Source of the DNA: Io17-Chloro-G2 sp034428715
Lineage (GTDB): Bacteria > Chloroflexota > Dehalococcoidia > Lucifugimonadales > UBA3495
Direction: 5' to 3'
DNA: 64,000 bases
Assembly (NCBI GenBank): GCA_034428715.1
Contig: DAOUHE010000290.1
Coordinates: forward strand, 1-64,000
Shown: positions 23,910-32,968 of the stretch, in pieces
Layout of the letters: every line of letters starts with the position of its first letter
Position numbering within the stretch: the stretch's first letter is position 1
The notes under the pieces: generated by a model
The model's input: the letters and a program-made list of their open reading frames with translations, nothing else
Told to the model about the DNA's origin: nothing
The model's database searches: none
Program-made: the position numbers and the translations under genes

Positions 23910-24110
23910 TTAACTGAGGTTATAGCGCCGGCGCAGCCGTTCGATGCGCCCCTGAGTGTCGACGATGCGTTGCTCGCCGGTGTAGAAGGGATGGCATTTG
24001 CTACAGATCTCGATCCGAACGGCGGGTTTAGTCCCACCGGTTTCGAATACGTTGCCGCAAGAACAGGTTACCGTCGAGCGGACGAATTTAGGGTGAATGT
24101 CTGTTTTCAT
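23910..24110 (-). CDS. rpmE: Ribosomal protein L31, zinc-binding form
   Basis: The 66-residue protein starts at MKTDIHPKF and carries the zinc-binding pattern CSCGN and CSKCHPFYTG of the C+ form of L31, so the bacterium does not need the zinc-free paralog for this version. I choose the ATG at 24110; in-frame upstream codons are long and unlike L31. The gene is the third in a run with rplU and rpmA on the minus strand. Confidence 0.93.
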   Translation of the reverse strand: MKTDIHPKFVRSTVTCSCGNVFETGGTKPAVRIEICSKCHPFYTGEQRIVDTQGRIERLRRRYNLS

Positions 24111-24121
24111 GATTACTACCG

Positions 24122-24394
24122 TTATTTTACTTGTTCGGACCCCACCGGGTACACGCTGACTCGGCACTTTGCCTTGGCGGCCCATTCGTACTTTACTATG
24201 CCGTCGACTTTGGTATACAGGGTGAAGTCCCGTCCCAGTCCGACGTTGGTTCCCGGGAGGATCTTGGTTCCTCTCTGCCTGACCAAGATCGAACCTCCGG
24301 TGACCTTTTCACCGGCGTAGCATTTGACCCCCAGCATCTTGGGATTACTATCTCGACCGTTGGTGGTGCTTCCTCCGGCTTTCTTGTGAGCCAT
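24122..24394 (-). CDS. rpmA: Ribosomal protein L27
   Basis: The 90-residue protein begins MAHKKAGGSTTNGRDS and contains GVKCYAGEKVTGGSILVRQR, an unmistakable L27 sequence. L27 is a large-subunit protein near the peptidyl transferase centre. It lacks the cleavable N-terminal extension found in Firmicutes. Its start overlaps the rplU stop by one base (TAATG), so translation is coupled. Confidence 0.96.
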   Translation of the reverse strand: MAHKKAGGSTTNGRDSNPKMLGVKCYAGEKVTGGSILVRQRGTKILPGTNVGLGRDFTLYTKVDGIVKYEWAAKAKCRVSVYPVGSEQVK

Positions 24395-24795
24395 TAGCCG
24401 GTTCCTCCTTGTTCCTCACCTTCGGCCGTCTGGGCGGCTGCGCTCCTAGTCCTTCTACGGGCAGGCGGAGGTGAACTCTGTTCTACTTGGATGTCTTGGA
24501 TCATCAAACGGGTGTAATGTTGGCGATGTCCGCGCTTGCGGCGGTAGCGGTTCTTCGCCTTATATTTGAAAACTATAATCTTGCGGTCCCGGTAATGGGA
24601 CTGGACTAGTGCGAGCACCTTGGCGCCGTCAACGTAAGGGGCTCCCAGCGTGGTTTCGCCCCCGTCGGAGACCGCCAAAACCTCGGCGAACTCGGCAACC
24701 GAATCCACTGTCAAAGGCAATTTTTCCACATCCAAAAGATCACCCGGCTTAACCCGGTATTGCTTGCCGCCTGTTTTGAAAACTGCGTAATCCAT
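24394..24795 (-). CDS. rplU: Ribosomal protein L21
   Basis: This 133-residue protein is L21, an early-assembly 23S rRNA binding protein. It begins MDYAVFKTGGKQYRVKPGDL and has KNRYRRKRGHRQHYTRLMI near the end of the core. About 30 extra residues after the core (QSSPPPARRRTRSAAAQT and beyond) form an alanine-rich tail that ordinary L21 lacks. A near-consensus promoter lies directly upstream, and rplU-rpmA-rpmE is the gene order on the minus strand. Confidence 0.95.
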   Translation of the reverse strand: MDYAVFKTGGKQYRVKPGDLLDVEKLPLTVDSVAEFAEVLAVSDGGETTLGAPYVDGAKVLALVQSHYRDRKIIVFKYKAKNRYRRKRGHRQHYTRLMIQDIQVEQSSPPPARRRTRSAAAQTAEGEEQGGTG

Positions 24796-24812
24796 TCAAT
24801 CCTCGGCTGTAC

Positions 24813-24841
24813 ATTCTAAGACATGGCACTCCTGCCGTCAA
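24813..24841 (-). promoter_or_regulatory. Promoter of rplU-rpmA-rpmE
   Basis: On the minus strand TTGACG (24841-24836) and TAGAAT (24818-24813) are separated by 17 bases, a near-consensus sigma-70 promoter. Transcription would start only about 10 bases before the rplU leader, leaving a short 5' end with GAGG and the ATG at 24795. Confidence 0.65.
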
Positions 24842-25016
24842 GGGAATTTGGCCGCTGATGAGGCTCTGGGAGAGCGTTTACGAGCGTAAAAACAGTGTCG
24901 AATAGCGAGGCTGGTCCACACTTTCAGTTGGTGTATAATAACATCACTTCGAGCATTCTAGCCGCTATTCCATTCGCATAGGTCAAGCCTCAGATGACCT
25001 CAACACCCCTATTGTC

Positions 25017-26687
25017 ATGACGCTTCTGAGTGGCCAACACTTTAAGGATGCGTTCTCTGCCGCCGTTTTGAGCCTGGAGAGCCGGCGGGACGCCATTAAC
25101 GCCCTAAACGTCTTCCCCGTCCCTGACGGCGACACCGGCACCAATATGCTATTAACCATGCGCGCGGCGTTGGAAAACGTGGACCATTCGCCAGACATCA
25201 CCGTCGCCAAGTTATTGAGGGGGTTGGCCGACGGCGCTTTTTGGGGCGCCCGGGGCAACAGCGGCGTCATTTTCTCCCAATTCCTGACGGGCATGGTAGA
25301 AGCCCTTGACTCTACCGATGAATGTTCCGGCGGCGATCTGGAGCGGGCCTTCCGGTTGGGCGCTAATGCCGCTTACAGGTCCGTGGGAAATCCGGTCGAA
25401 GGGACGATGCTCACCGTGTTGAAGTCCCTGGCTCCGGCGGCGGCCTGTGGTCTGGAGCAAGGGGACGCGGACCCGATAGCCCTGTGGGAAGCCGCTTTCA
25501 ACGCGTCCAGGGAGGCTCTCGCAAAAACGCCTGAACAACTACCGGTGCTGCGGCAGGCCGGAGTCGTGGATGCCGGAGGCATGGGGGTGGTGGTGATCCT
25601 TGGCGGCGCGCTGGAATACCTCACCGGCCGCGTCCACTTAGATGTCCCGCCGGCAGATCTCGAATCCCCCGCCAAGCTCCGCGAAACGATCAGTCTGGGG
25701 AGCGGCAACCCGGTTGACTTGGACCACCTGAATGGCTCATTGGGCACGGATTGGGGTTACTGCATTCAGTTCGTGGTTCAGACCGAGGACGGCCAGGCGC
25801 TGGATGCCGAGGAGATTCGTGTGCGGTTGACCTCAGAACGGTCCGAGTCGGCGGTGGTGGCCGGTGGTGGCGGCGCCGTGCGTATCCACGTACATGCTCC
25901 CAATCCGGCTCCGGTTTTAAGTTACGGTTCGTCGCTGGGCGCACTCCACCAGATCAGCGTGCAAAGCATGGTCCACCAAAACCACGACTTCGTGGCAGAA
26001 CAAGGCGGCAGCGGAACCTTTAAGACCGGCGTGGCCGAGGTGGCCGTCATCGCGGTGGCCACCGGCGACGGGCTCTGCGGACTATTCCTGGAAACCGGAT
26101 GCGCCGGCGTGGTCAATGGCGGCCAGTCCATGAACCCCAGCGTCCAAGAACTTTTGGAAGCGGCCCGGGTCTCGGGGGCAAACCACACCATATTGCTCCC
26201 CAACAACTCGAATGTTGTGCCGGCGGCGCGCCAGGCCGCGGCAGGAAACCCGGGGATCCATGTGGTAGCGTCTAGATCCATTCCCCAGGGGGTCGCCGCC
26301 CTTCTGGCCTTCTTGCCCCACCTACCCTGGGAGGACAACCTGGCTGCCATGGGAGAAGCTATCTCTCCGATCCGGTCCATAGAGGTAACCCAGGCGGTTC
26401 GCACCGCCGCCATTGGCGGTATGGCGGTAAAATCCGGGCAGTACGTTGCTCTGCTCGACAATGACATTGCCGCTGCCGACGCCACTCCCGAGGGGGCGTT
26501 AAGACTGGCTTTGGATGCGGCGGGTTTGACCGAGGACGGGCTGGTGACGGTTTACGTGGGAGTTGACGGCGGCTGGCGTCAAGCCGAAGACCTGGCCAAC
26601 AGCCTTAAGGAAGAGGTGGAGGGCATACAGGTGGATGTGATCTACGGCGGCCAGCCCCATTATCACTACCTGGCGTCTGTGGAATAA
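25017..26687 (+). CDS. FakA-like fatty-acid kinase (DhaL/DAK family)
   Basis: The 556-residue protein has the DAK/DhaL ATP-binding domain at its start, with NVFPVPDGDTGTNM (31-44) whose Asp residues hold ATP and Mg2+, and a C-terminal domain (about 330-550) of the FakA type. FakA kinases phosphorylate fatty acids that are presented by FakB binding proteins. The next gene is a DegV/FakB family protein 19 bases later, so this pair makes the complete system, which incorporates exogenous fatty acids into lipids. TATAAT at 24934-24939 may be a -10 box, but no good -35 is present. No Shine-Dalgarno sequence is seen before the ATG. Confidence 0.88.
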   Translation: MTLLSGQHFKDAFSAAVLSLESRRDAINALNVFPVPDGDTGTNMLLTMRAALENVDHSPDITVAKLLRGLADGAFWGARGNSGVIFSQFLTGMVEALDSTDECSGGDLERAFRLGANAAYRSVGNPVEGTMLTVLKSLAPAAACGLEQGDADPIALWEAAFNASREALAKTPEQLPVLRQAGVVDAGGMGVVVILGGALEYLTGRVHLDVPPADLESPAKLRETISLGSGNPVDLDHLNGSLGTDWGYCIQFVVQTEDGQALDAEEIRVRLTSERSESAVVAGGGGAVRIHVHAPNPAPVLSYGSSLGALHQISVQSMVHQNHDFVAEQGGSGTFKTGVAEVAVIAVATGDGLCGLFLETGCAGVVNGGQSMNPSVQELLEAARVSGANHTILLPNNSNVVPAARQAAAGNPGIHVVASRSIPQGVAALLAFLPHLPWEDNLAAMGEAISPIRSIEVTQAVRTAAIGGMAVKSGQYVALLDNDIAAADATPEGALRLALDAAGLTEDGLVTVYVGVDGGWRQAEDLANSLKEEVEGIQVDVIYGGQPHYHYLASVE

Positions 26688-26706
26688 GGAATTAGGGTCC
26701 GAGACC

Positions 26707-27549
26707 ATGGCGATAAGAATCGTAACCGACAGCTCCGCAGACTTGCCTGCCGAACTGGTCCGGCAACGGCAAATCACCGTGCTGCCCTCCTACGTGATGA
26801 TGAACGGGGTTAGTTACCAGGATGGCGTAAACCTTTTGCACGACGATTTCTACCGGCGGCTTGTTTCAATGGACCACCCGCCAACCACGGCCCAGCCGTC
26901 GATCTCCGATTTCCAATCCGCCTATTCCGCCCTTCTGGAAGAAGGCCACCAGATACTATCCATCCATCTATCGGGCAAGCTCAGCGGAACGTTGAATTCG
27001 GCCGAGCAGGCCAAATCCGCGTTGGGAGCCGACGCGTCGATTCGAATAATCGACTCGCAATTGGCTTCCATCCCCTTGGGCCTGGTAGCGCTCTCGGCGG
27101 CCGAAGCCGCGGAGAACGCGGAGTCGCTTCAGGATCTGAGCGACCACGTAAGAGTTGGGCTGCCGCTGAGCGAAGGGTTCTTTCTTTTGGACACGCTGGA
27201 GTTTCTGGAGAAGGGCGGCCGCATAGGCAAGGCCCAGGCATTTTTAGGGTCCGTATTGCGGGTCAAGCCGATCTTGAAAATTGTCGATGGAGAGGCGCAC
27301 CCGGTAGAACGTCCCAGGACCCAGGCAAGGGCAATGGCCCGCTTGTTGGAACTGGCCAGGCAACTTGCGCCTGCCGAGCGGGTGGCGGTAATTTACAGCA
27401 CCGAGGAGGAAGCCGCCCACCACCTGCGCCGCAACCTGGCAGACCTGGCGCCGGAAGAAGAGATCATTATGGCCAGGTTCGGCCCCACCTTGGGAACCTA
27501 CGTCGGCCCCGGCGCATTGGGAATCGCCCTGATCCGGCGGGCCTTGTGA
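26707..27549 (+). CDS. DegV/FakB-like fatty-acid-binding protein
   Basis: This 280-residue protein starts with IRIVTDSSADLP, the DegV family motif, and carries HLSGKLSGTLNSAEQAKS (about 85-102), where the Ser binds the fatty-acid carboxylate. LLDTLEFLEKGGRIGKAQAF (about 160-180) is the conserved helix-turn motif. In the FakAB system this protein holds the lipid while FakA phosphorylates it. It follows fakA closely and is followed by recG. A single FakB is present here, whereas many bacteria have several with different chain preferences; others may be elsewhere in the genome. Confidence 0.9.
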   Translation: MAIRIVTDSSADLPAELVRQRQITVLPSYVMMNGVSYQDGVNLLHDDFYRRLVSMDHPPTTAQPSISDFQSAYSALLEEGHQILSIHLSGKLSGTLNSAEQAKSALGADASIRIIDSQLASIPLGLVALSAAEAAENAESLQDLSDHVRVGLPLSEGFFLLDTLEFLEKGGRIGKAQAFLGSVLRVKPILKIVDGEAHPVERPRTQARAMARLLELARQLAPAERVAVIYSTEEEAAHHLRRNLADLAPEEEIIMARFGPTLGTYVGPGALGIALIRRAL

Positions 27550-27624
27550 CCATAAGTCATTGACCATTCCGGTAATAGGACCCATGTTGAATTTAAGAGC
27601 ACGCCTTGGTCAAAGAGGACGTTA

Positions 27625-30186
27625 ATGGCTTCCACGCCTGCAACCGCCGCATCGTGGCTCCAGCCCTTCTTGAACATTCTCAAGCTGGAGGAGACCCACG
27701 GGTTTAACGACACCGCCGTCCTGGGCGGTTTAGACAAGTTCGTTCAACGCTGGTCTCAAGAGATGACGGCGCAGGCGAACAACGTCCGTTCGGCTCGCCG
27801 GCTGCTGGGCACTTCCTACGCCGCTCTATCCGCGGATGAACGGAAAACCTGGGCGGAACAGTGGCTGTCCATTTTGGCCGCCCACCCTGACCAAAAGCCG
27901 CCCACCGACGAGATAAAGACCAGCACGAAACCAAGCGCCAAGAACCTTAGCGCGGATAAACCCGTCCCTCCGAATGCTCAAGCGGCCCTGTCCAAAGAAA
28001 CCTCGGCCAAAACCGCTGGCAAACCGGTCCGCCGGGATTTGCGCCAGCCGCCGGGCTCCCTTACCGTCGACGAGCCGGTGGACCGGCTGCGGGGCGTGGA
28101 CACCAAGCTTTCGGCCCGGCTGAAGAAGCTGCACGTCACCACCATCCGCGAACTGCTCTACCTGTTCCCTCGCCGGCACCTAGATTACTCGCAAGCCACC
28201 AAGATCGCCGACCTGGAGCCGGGCCAGGAATGCACGGTTGTGGCGACAGTGTGGGAGGCCCACGAGGTTTCCCGAGGTCCCAAGGGACAGCGCAAAGACA
28301 CCGAAGCTGTATTGAGCGATGAAACCGGCAACATCCGGGCCGTGTGGTTCGGTCAACGCTATCTGGCCAGAACATTGAAACCCAACTCCCGCGTCGCCGT
28401 CAGCGGCAAGACCAGCGTCTTCAACGGCCAGTTGGTTTTCCAATCGCCGGAATACGAGCTTCTAAACACCAATCAGGCGTCCATCCACACCGGCAGATTC
28501 GTGCCCGTTTACCCATTGACCGAGGGTCTCACCGGGAGAAACGTCCGCCGTCTGGCGTGGCAGGCGTTGCAAGAGTGGCTGGGTGGCGTGGATGAGGTCC
28601 TGCCCGAAACCCTTTTGAACCGGACCCGGCTGATGCCGCTGCGGCAGGCGATTCAGCAGGCCCACTATCCCGATGGCCCGGACTCATGGACCGAGGCCCG
28701 CCGAAGATTGGCCTTCGATGAACTCGTGACGCTTCAGCTGGCCGTGCTGTCGCGCCGGGATCAACAGCAGAAAGATATCAACGGAGTTCCTATCCACGCC
28801 GACAGCCAGGTGTTGGATGGTTTCTTGGATTCGCTGCCTTTCGATCTGACCGGCGCTCAGAAACGGTGCATCGATGAGATCTTTGGCGATATGGACCGGG
28901 GAACACCGCCCATGAACCGCCTGCTCCAGGGAGAAGTGGGCAGCGGCAAAACCGTGGTCGCCCTGGCTGCCTTGCTGGCCGTGGCTGCCGCCGGTTACCA
29001 AGGGGCCATCATGGTGCCCACCGAAGTGCTGGCGGAGCAACACTTCCAGACCATCACCCGGATTCTCGGCGGATTGGCCAGCCCCGTCAAGGAAGACAAC
29101 CTGGTCACCTTTTACGTTGAACCCCTGGCCCGGCCGGTGTCGGTGGGCCTGCTGACCGGCAGCACCATAGCCGCCCGCAAGCGCGAATTGACCAAGATGG
29201 CAGCGGCGGGAAGCCTGGACATCTTGATCGGCACCCAAGCGCTAATCCAAACGGGTGTGTCGCTGCCCCGGTTGGCCCTGGCCGTGGCCGACGAACAACA
29301 CCGGTTCGGTGTTTTGCAACGGTCGGCGCTCAGACAGAAAAGCCAAGAGATCCCCCACACCCTGATCATGTCGGCTACGCCCATACCCCGCACCCTATCA
29401 TTGACCCTCTTCGGAGACCTGGACATTTCCAACCTGGATGAGCTGCCGGCAGGCAGGCAGGAGATCGCCACCCGTTGGCTGCCCCCGGAACGCCGGAACG
29501 CCGCCTACGGTTTTGTGAGGAAGGAGGTACAGGCGGGCCGGCAGGGCTTTATCATCTGCCCCCTGGTGGAGGAGTCGGAGGTTATTGAGACCAAGGCGGC
29601 TACCGAAGAGTATCAGCGCCTGTCCCAAGACGTGTTTCCGGACTTGCACTTGGGCCTGCTCCACGGGCGGATGGCGGCCAAAGAAAAGGACCGCGTCATG
29701 CGTCAATTCCGGGACGGCGAGTTGGACTTGCTGATCTCCACGCCGGTGGTGGAAGTGGGCATCGACGTGGGCAACGCCACGGTGATGATGATCGAAGGCG
29801 CCGACCGCTTCGGCCTGGCCCAGTTGCATCAATTCCGAGGCCGGGTCGGGCGGGGAGAACACAAGAGCTATTGCCTGTTGCTATCTGACTCACCGTCGGA
29901 AGTGGCCCGGGAGCGGCTATCGGCACTGGAACGGATCCACGACGGTTTCCAGCTGGCCGAAGTTGACCTGGAATTACGCGGTCCCGGCGACTTCTTCGGA
30001 ACCAGGCAAAGCGGGTTGCCCAACCTGCGAATGGCCAAGCTATCGGACAGGGATCTTTTGGAGTTGGCCCGGAAGGAAGCAGCGCGCATCAAGGACGAAG
30101 ACCCGGCGTTGTCGGAGCCGCGGCATGCCCCGCTGGCGGCCCAGGTTGCCCGGTTCCTGCGATTGGTCACCGACGAGGGCAGCTAG
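27625..30186 (+). CDS. recG: ATP-dependent DNA helicase RecG, with N-terminal extension
   Basis: RecG remodels stalled replication forks and Holliday junctions. At 853 residues this version is longer than the usual 680-780, because about 150 N-terminal residues (helical start, then a Lys-, Pro- and Ala-rich linker) precede the wedge domain. The wedge/OB region follows (KLHVTTIRELLYLFPRRHLD). Walker A is QGEVGSGKT near residue 435, and the box II sequence is ADEQHRFGV, the RecG-type DEQH. The end has GDFFGTRQSGLPNLR, the conserved TRG region. AGAGG precedes the ATG. It follows degV by 75 bases and overlaps the converging regulator gene by four bases at its stop. Confidence 0.95.
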   Translation: MASTPATAASWLQPFLNILKLEETHGFNDTAVLGGLDKFVQRWSQEMTAQANNVRSARRLLGTSYAALSADERKTWAEQWLSILAAHPDQKPPTDEIKTSTKPSAKNLSADKPVPPNAQAALSKETSAKTAGKPVRRDLRQPPGSLTVDEPVDRLRGVDTKLSARLKKLHVTTIRELLYLFPRRHLDYSQATKIADLEPGQECTVVATVWEAHEVSRGPKGQRKDTEAVLSDETGNIRAVWFGQRYLARTLKPNSRVAVSGKTSVFNGQLVFQSPEYELLNTNQASIHTGRFVPVYPLTEGLTGRNVRRLAWQALQEWLGGVDEVLPETLLNRTRLMPLRQAIQQAHYPDGPDSWTEARRRLAFDELVTLQLAVLSRRDQQQKDINGVPIHADSQVLDGFLDSLPFDLTGAQKRCIDEIFGDMDRGTPPMNRLLQGEVGSGKTVVALAALLAVAAAGYQGAIMVPTEVLAEQHFQTITRILGGLASPVKEDNLVTFYVEPLARPVSVGLLTGSTIAARKRELTKMAAAGSLDILIGTQALIQTGVSLPRLALAVADEQHRFGVLQRSALRQKSQEIPHTLIMSATPIPRTLSLTLFGDLDISNLDELPAGRQEIATRWLPPERRNAAYGFVRKEVQAGRQGFIICPLVEESEVIETKAATEEYQRLSQDVFPDLHLGLLHGRMAAKEKDRVMRQFRDGELDLLISTPVVEVGIDVGNATVMMIEGADRFGLAQLHQFRGRVGRGEHKSYCLLLSDSPSEVARERLSALERIHDGFQLAEVDLELRGPGDFFGTRQSGLPNLRMAKLSDRDLLELARKEAARIKDEDPALSEPRHAPLAAQVARFLRLVTDEGS

Positions 30187-30860
30187 GAAGAGCTTTTAAA
30201 ACGGTAACCCACGTTTCGAATCGTCTCGACGAAGGACCGTCCGGGGCCTTCGATCTTGGCTCGCAGGCGCCGCACGTGGACATCCACCGTGCGGGTGCCT
30301 CCCAGATAGTCGTAACCCCAAACCTGGCTCAGCAACGCGTCTCTGGTGTACACATGCCCCGGATTGGAAGCCAACAGCACCAGCAACTGGAACTCTTTGT
30401 AGGTAAGGGCAACCTTTCGGCCCGCCACCGTAACGTCGTACCGCTCCATGTCGATGGTCAATTCATCGCTGCGCAACAAATGATCGCCCATGGGGCCGTT
30501 GACCCGGAAAATGGCCTGTTTCACCCGGGCCGTCAACTCACCCGGCTTAAATGGACAAATCAAGACCTCGTCGGGATTCAGGCTGGGGTCGAATTGTTCC
30601 AGACTGTCGTGGTTAACGGCCGTCAACACCGGCATCTTGGAGTTTTTGCATTGGCCGATGATTCCCCGGGCTTGTGCCTGAGGAATGGAGTCCAAGTCTA
30701 CGATCACCGCTTCGGTCTTTCCGTCCCCACCGGATTCTGGTGACTCATCCAGAGGCGGCCAATCGGGGCCCGTCAGGCAGATAAAACCCGCCTGGTTTAC
30801 AACCACTTGGAGAGGCGAGACCCCGTAAAGATGATTCGCCATAAGAAAAACGTTGTACAA
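30183..30860 (-). CDS. Orphan winged-helix regulator (OmpR/PhoB type) with degenerate receiver
   Basis: The C-terminal 100 residues are a clear OmpR/PhoB winged helix: LTYKEFQLLVLLASNPGHVY (149-168), TRDALLSQVWGYDY, then TRTVDVHVRRLRAKI and FVETIRNVGYRF. The N-terminal 120 residues look like a receiver domain that has decayed. The acidic pair near the start is missing, one Asp remains in VIVDLDS, and the usual KPF switch region reads CPFKPGEL, with the Lys shifted. No sensor kinase is adjacent. It may act without phosphorylation, like other atypical response regulators. It overlaps recG tail to tail by four bases. The first ATG may not be the true start, since MANHLYG also fits. Confidence 0.82.
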   Translation of the reverse strand: MYNVFLMANHLYGVSPLQVVVNQAGFICLTGPDWPPLDESPESGGDGKTEAVIVDLDSIPQAQARGIIGQCKNSKMPVLTAVNHDSLEQFDPSLNPDEVLICPFKPGELTARVKQAIFRVNGPMGDHLLRSDELTIDMERYDVTVAGRKVALTYKEFQLLVLLASNPGHVYTRDALLSQVWGYDYLGGTRTVDVHVRRLRAKIEGPGRSFVETIRNVGYRFKSSS

Positions 30861-31039
30861 AACGCCGGCCGGACCGCACTCAGGATGATTAGTCAGTATA
30901 ACATCGGCGGGACCGGACTAGTTTCTGCCTGCATTTCCAAGGTGGCTCCTGAATGTGGGATGTCGCGGAAATTTCATTCCCAGAAACGATATGTGATTGA
31001 CGGAGTTGCGGCGCATATCTATCATGAAATCACGTCAAC

Positions 31040-31066
31040 GGAAGATACCGCCCCCCGGTATCTTCC
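31040..31066. promoter_or_regulatory. Perfect 10-bp hairpin between divergent genes
   Basis: GGAAGATACC (31040-31049) and GGTATCTTCC (31057-31066) are perfect inverted repeats with a seven-base C-rich loop. It sits between the regulator (minus) and the DUF1445-like gene (plus), 40 bases before the latter's start. No U-run follows on either strand. It could be an operator or an RNA leader hairpin. Confidence 0.45.
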
Positions 31067-31105
31067 AGTCGTTTATCCTCCAATCGTTCGATAGGTGATG
31101 AATCC

Positions 31106-31900
31106 ATGACCACCAAGACCGTAGCCCGCAACCCCAGAGGCATTCGCAAGAAGATCCGCACCGGTGAGTGGCGCGGGGTCACGTCCGGGGTCGCGCCCGG
31201 CTTCGTCCAGGCAAACTTGGCCATCCTGCCCAGGGAACTGGCCTTCGATTTCTTGCTGTTTTGCCAACGCAATCCCAAGCCGTGCCCCCTCCTGGAAGTG
31301 ATTGACGCTGGAGAGGTGGAGCCGGTAATCACCGCTCCCAAAGCCGATATACGCACCGACGTGCCCGGATACCGGATCTACCGGGATGGCGAACTGACGG
31401 CGGAGGTGGATTCCCTGGTGGACCACTGGCAGGATGACCTAGTCTCTTTTTTGCTGGGATGCAGCTTCTCCTTCGAGACGGCGATGACAGATGCAGGGAT
31501 ACCGCTAAGGCACCAGGAGATGGGCAGTAACGTCTCCATGTTCATCACCAACATTCCCACCCAACCGGCAGGGGTATTTTCCGGCCCAATGGTGGTGAGC
31601 ATGAGACCGGTAAAGCGAGACCAGATCGTCCGGGCGGTGCAGGTAACCACCCGGTTTCCAGCAACCCACGGGGCCCCGGTCCACATAGGCGACCCTTCGA
31701 GCATCGGGATCAAAGACATCTACCAGCCCGATTTCGGCGATTCGGTGGAGATAAAACCGGGGGAAGAGCCGGTTTTCTGGGCCTGTGGGGTAACTTCTCA
31801 GGCGGTGGCTTTAACCTGCAAACCGCCGTTGATGATCACCCACTCACCCGGCAAAATGTTCATCACAGATCAGAGAGACGCAGATTACGCGGTGCTTTAG
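31106..31900 (+). CDS. DUF1445 protein, N-terminal half of a D-glutamate-cyclase-like enzyme
   Basis: This 264-residue protein belongs to the DUF1445 putative hydro-lyase family. Recognisable segments are SGVAPGFVQANLAILP (27-42), FLLGCSFSFETAMTDAGIP (about 114-132), NVSMFITNIPT and GAPVHIGDPSSIGI. In the vertebrate D-glutamate cyclase DGLUCY, a DUF1445 domain is fused to a DUF4392 domain. Here the next gene (32069-32968) is the DUF4392 part. A joint function in converting D-glutamate to 5-oxo-proline is an inference from this split-gene arrangement. DUF1445 alone occurs widely in bacteria, sometimes as a hydro-lyase. Confidence 0.85.
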   Translation: MTTKTVARNPRGIRKKIRTGEWRGVTSGVAPGFVQANLAILPRELAFDFLLFCQRNPKPCPLLEVIDAGEVEPVITAPKADIRTDVPGYRIYRDGELTAEVDSLVDHWQDDLVSFLLGCSFSFETAMTDAGIPLRHQEMGSNVSMFITNIPTQPAGVFSGPMVVSMRPVKRDQIVRAVQVTTRFPATHGAPVHIGDPSSIGIKDIYQPDFGDSVEIKPGEEPVFWACGVTSQAVALTCKPPLMITHSPGKMFITDQRDADYAVL

Positions 31901-31972
31901 CCGTCAGCTTTCAGCGCTCAGCTATCAGCCTTTGTCAAAGACGAAATGTCATGGCGAGCCAGCCTCGATTCA

Positions 31973-32011
31973 TGTCATGCTGAGCCAGCCGCCGCGGCGA
32001 AGCATCTGGGG
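31973..32011 (+). repeat. Dispersed repeat family R2, copy between the split cyclase genes
   Basis: TGTCATGCTGAGCCAGCCGC followed by GCGGCGAAGCATCTGGGG is an R2 variant with a GC-rich middle. It lies in the 168-base spacer between the DUF1445 and DUF4392 genes. A similar copy, inverted, is at 38026-38065. Confidence 0.6.
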
Positions 32012-32068
32012 CGGGACAGACCCCCAGCCATAAACATCACCAAATTTGAAAACCAGGTCAGGTAGAAA

Positions 32069-32968
32069 ATGCCGCCGATCGAATCGATAGAAGACATCAT
32101 CTTAGACCACGATAAACGGGGGGTGGCCGCGCTACGCCCGTACCTGCCGGTGGACTTTTGCACGAGGGCGGCCGAATACATCCTGGGAAACCCCGGCCAT
32201 GTGCTCATCACCACCGGGTTTTACATCTTGATGTCGGGCCGCGCAGAGACCGACGGCCCCCCAGGGGCGCTGGCCATAGGCAACGCGCTACAAACCCTAG
32301 GCATGAAGGTCACCTACGTCAGCGATTCTTACGCCACCCCGGCCCTGCGTCAGATCGTCGGCAGCGATGCCGAGGTCATAGACTTCGCCGTGGCGGACCC
32401 CGAGGAAAGTATGCGAGCCGGGATCTGGCTGTTGGACCAATTAGACCCCGATCTGCTCCTTTCCATAGAGCGATGCTCGCGCAGCCGGGACGACACCTAC
32501 CTGAACATGCGCTCGGTAGACATCAGCGATCAAACCGCCCGGCTGGACTACCTGTTCGAGTCGGACATACCATCGGTGGGCATCGGCGACGGCGGCAACG
32601 AGATCGGCATGGGCAACCTGGCCCAAATAATCCCCACCTTTGCCAGCCTGCCGCCCAATCCAGCCATAAGCAAGGTAGACCGCCTGGTGGTATCCAGCGT
32701 CTCCAACTGGGGCGGCTACGGTCTGGTGGCCGCCCTGTCCCTGCTAAAAGGCAAAAACATGCTCCCGACGGTAGACCATGAAACCAAACTGATAGAACAA
32801 CTGGTGGACGCAGGCCTGGTAGACGGCACCACCGGCGACGCCACCTACTACGTCGACGGCTTCACCACCGACGAGAACGGGGCGTTGTTGGAGCGGCTGC
32901 ATCGGTTGGTGGAGAAGGAGTTGGGGCAGGGTTGGGGCGATGAAAGAAACCGGATTTTCCAAAAGTGA
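32069..32968 (+). CDS. DUF4392 glutamate-cyclase-domain protein
   Basis: The 299-residue protein matches the DUF4392 family, the C-terminal part of mitochondrial D-glutamate cyclase. The most telling segments are YILGNPGHVLITTGFYI (about 30-46), GPPGALAIGNAL, SIERCSRSRDDTYLNMR (about 130-146) and GIGDGGNEIGMGNL (172-185), a Gly/Asp/Glu-rich stretch suited to binding a carboxylate or phosphate. It lies 168 bases after the DUF1445 gene and probably acts with it. Its 3' end overlaps the following hypothetical gene by 29 bases. Confidence 0.85.
   Translation: MPPIESIEDIILDHDKRGVAALRPYLPVDFCTRAAEYILGNPGHVLITTGFYILMSGRAETDGPPGALAIGNALQTLGMKVTYVSDSYATPALRQIVGSDAEVIDFAVADPEESMRAGIWLLDQLDPDLLLSIERCSRSRDDTYLNMRSVDISDQTARLDYLFESDIPSVGIGDGGNEIGMGNLAQIIPTFASLPPNPAISKVDRLVVSSVSNWGGYGLVAALSLLKGKNMLPTVDHETKLIEQLVDAGLVDGTTGDATYYVDGFTTDENGALLERLHRLVEKELGQGWGDERNRIFQK

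Noticed and set aside
24934..24939. TATAAT as promoter of the FakA-like gene
   Set aside because: No -35 hexamer at a suitable distance; too weak to list as a feature.
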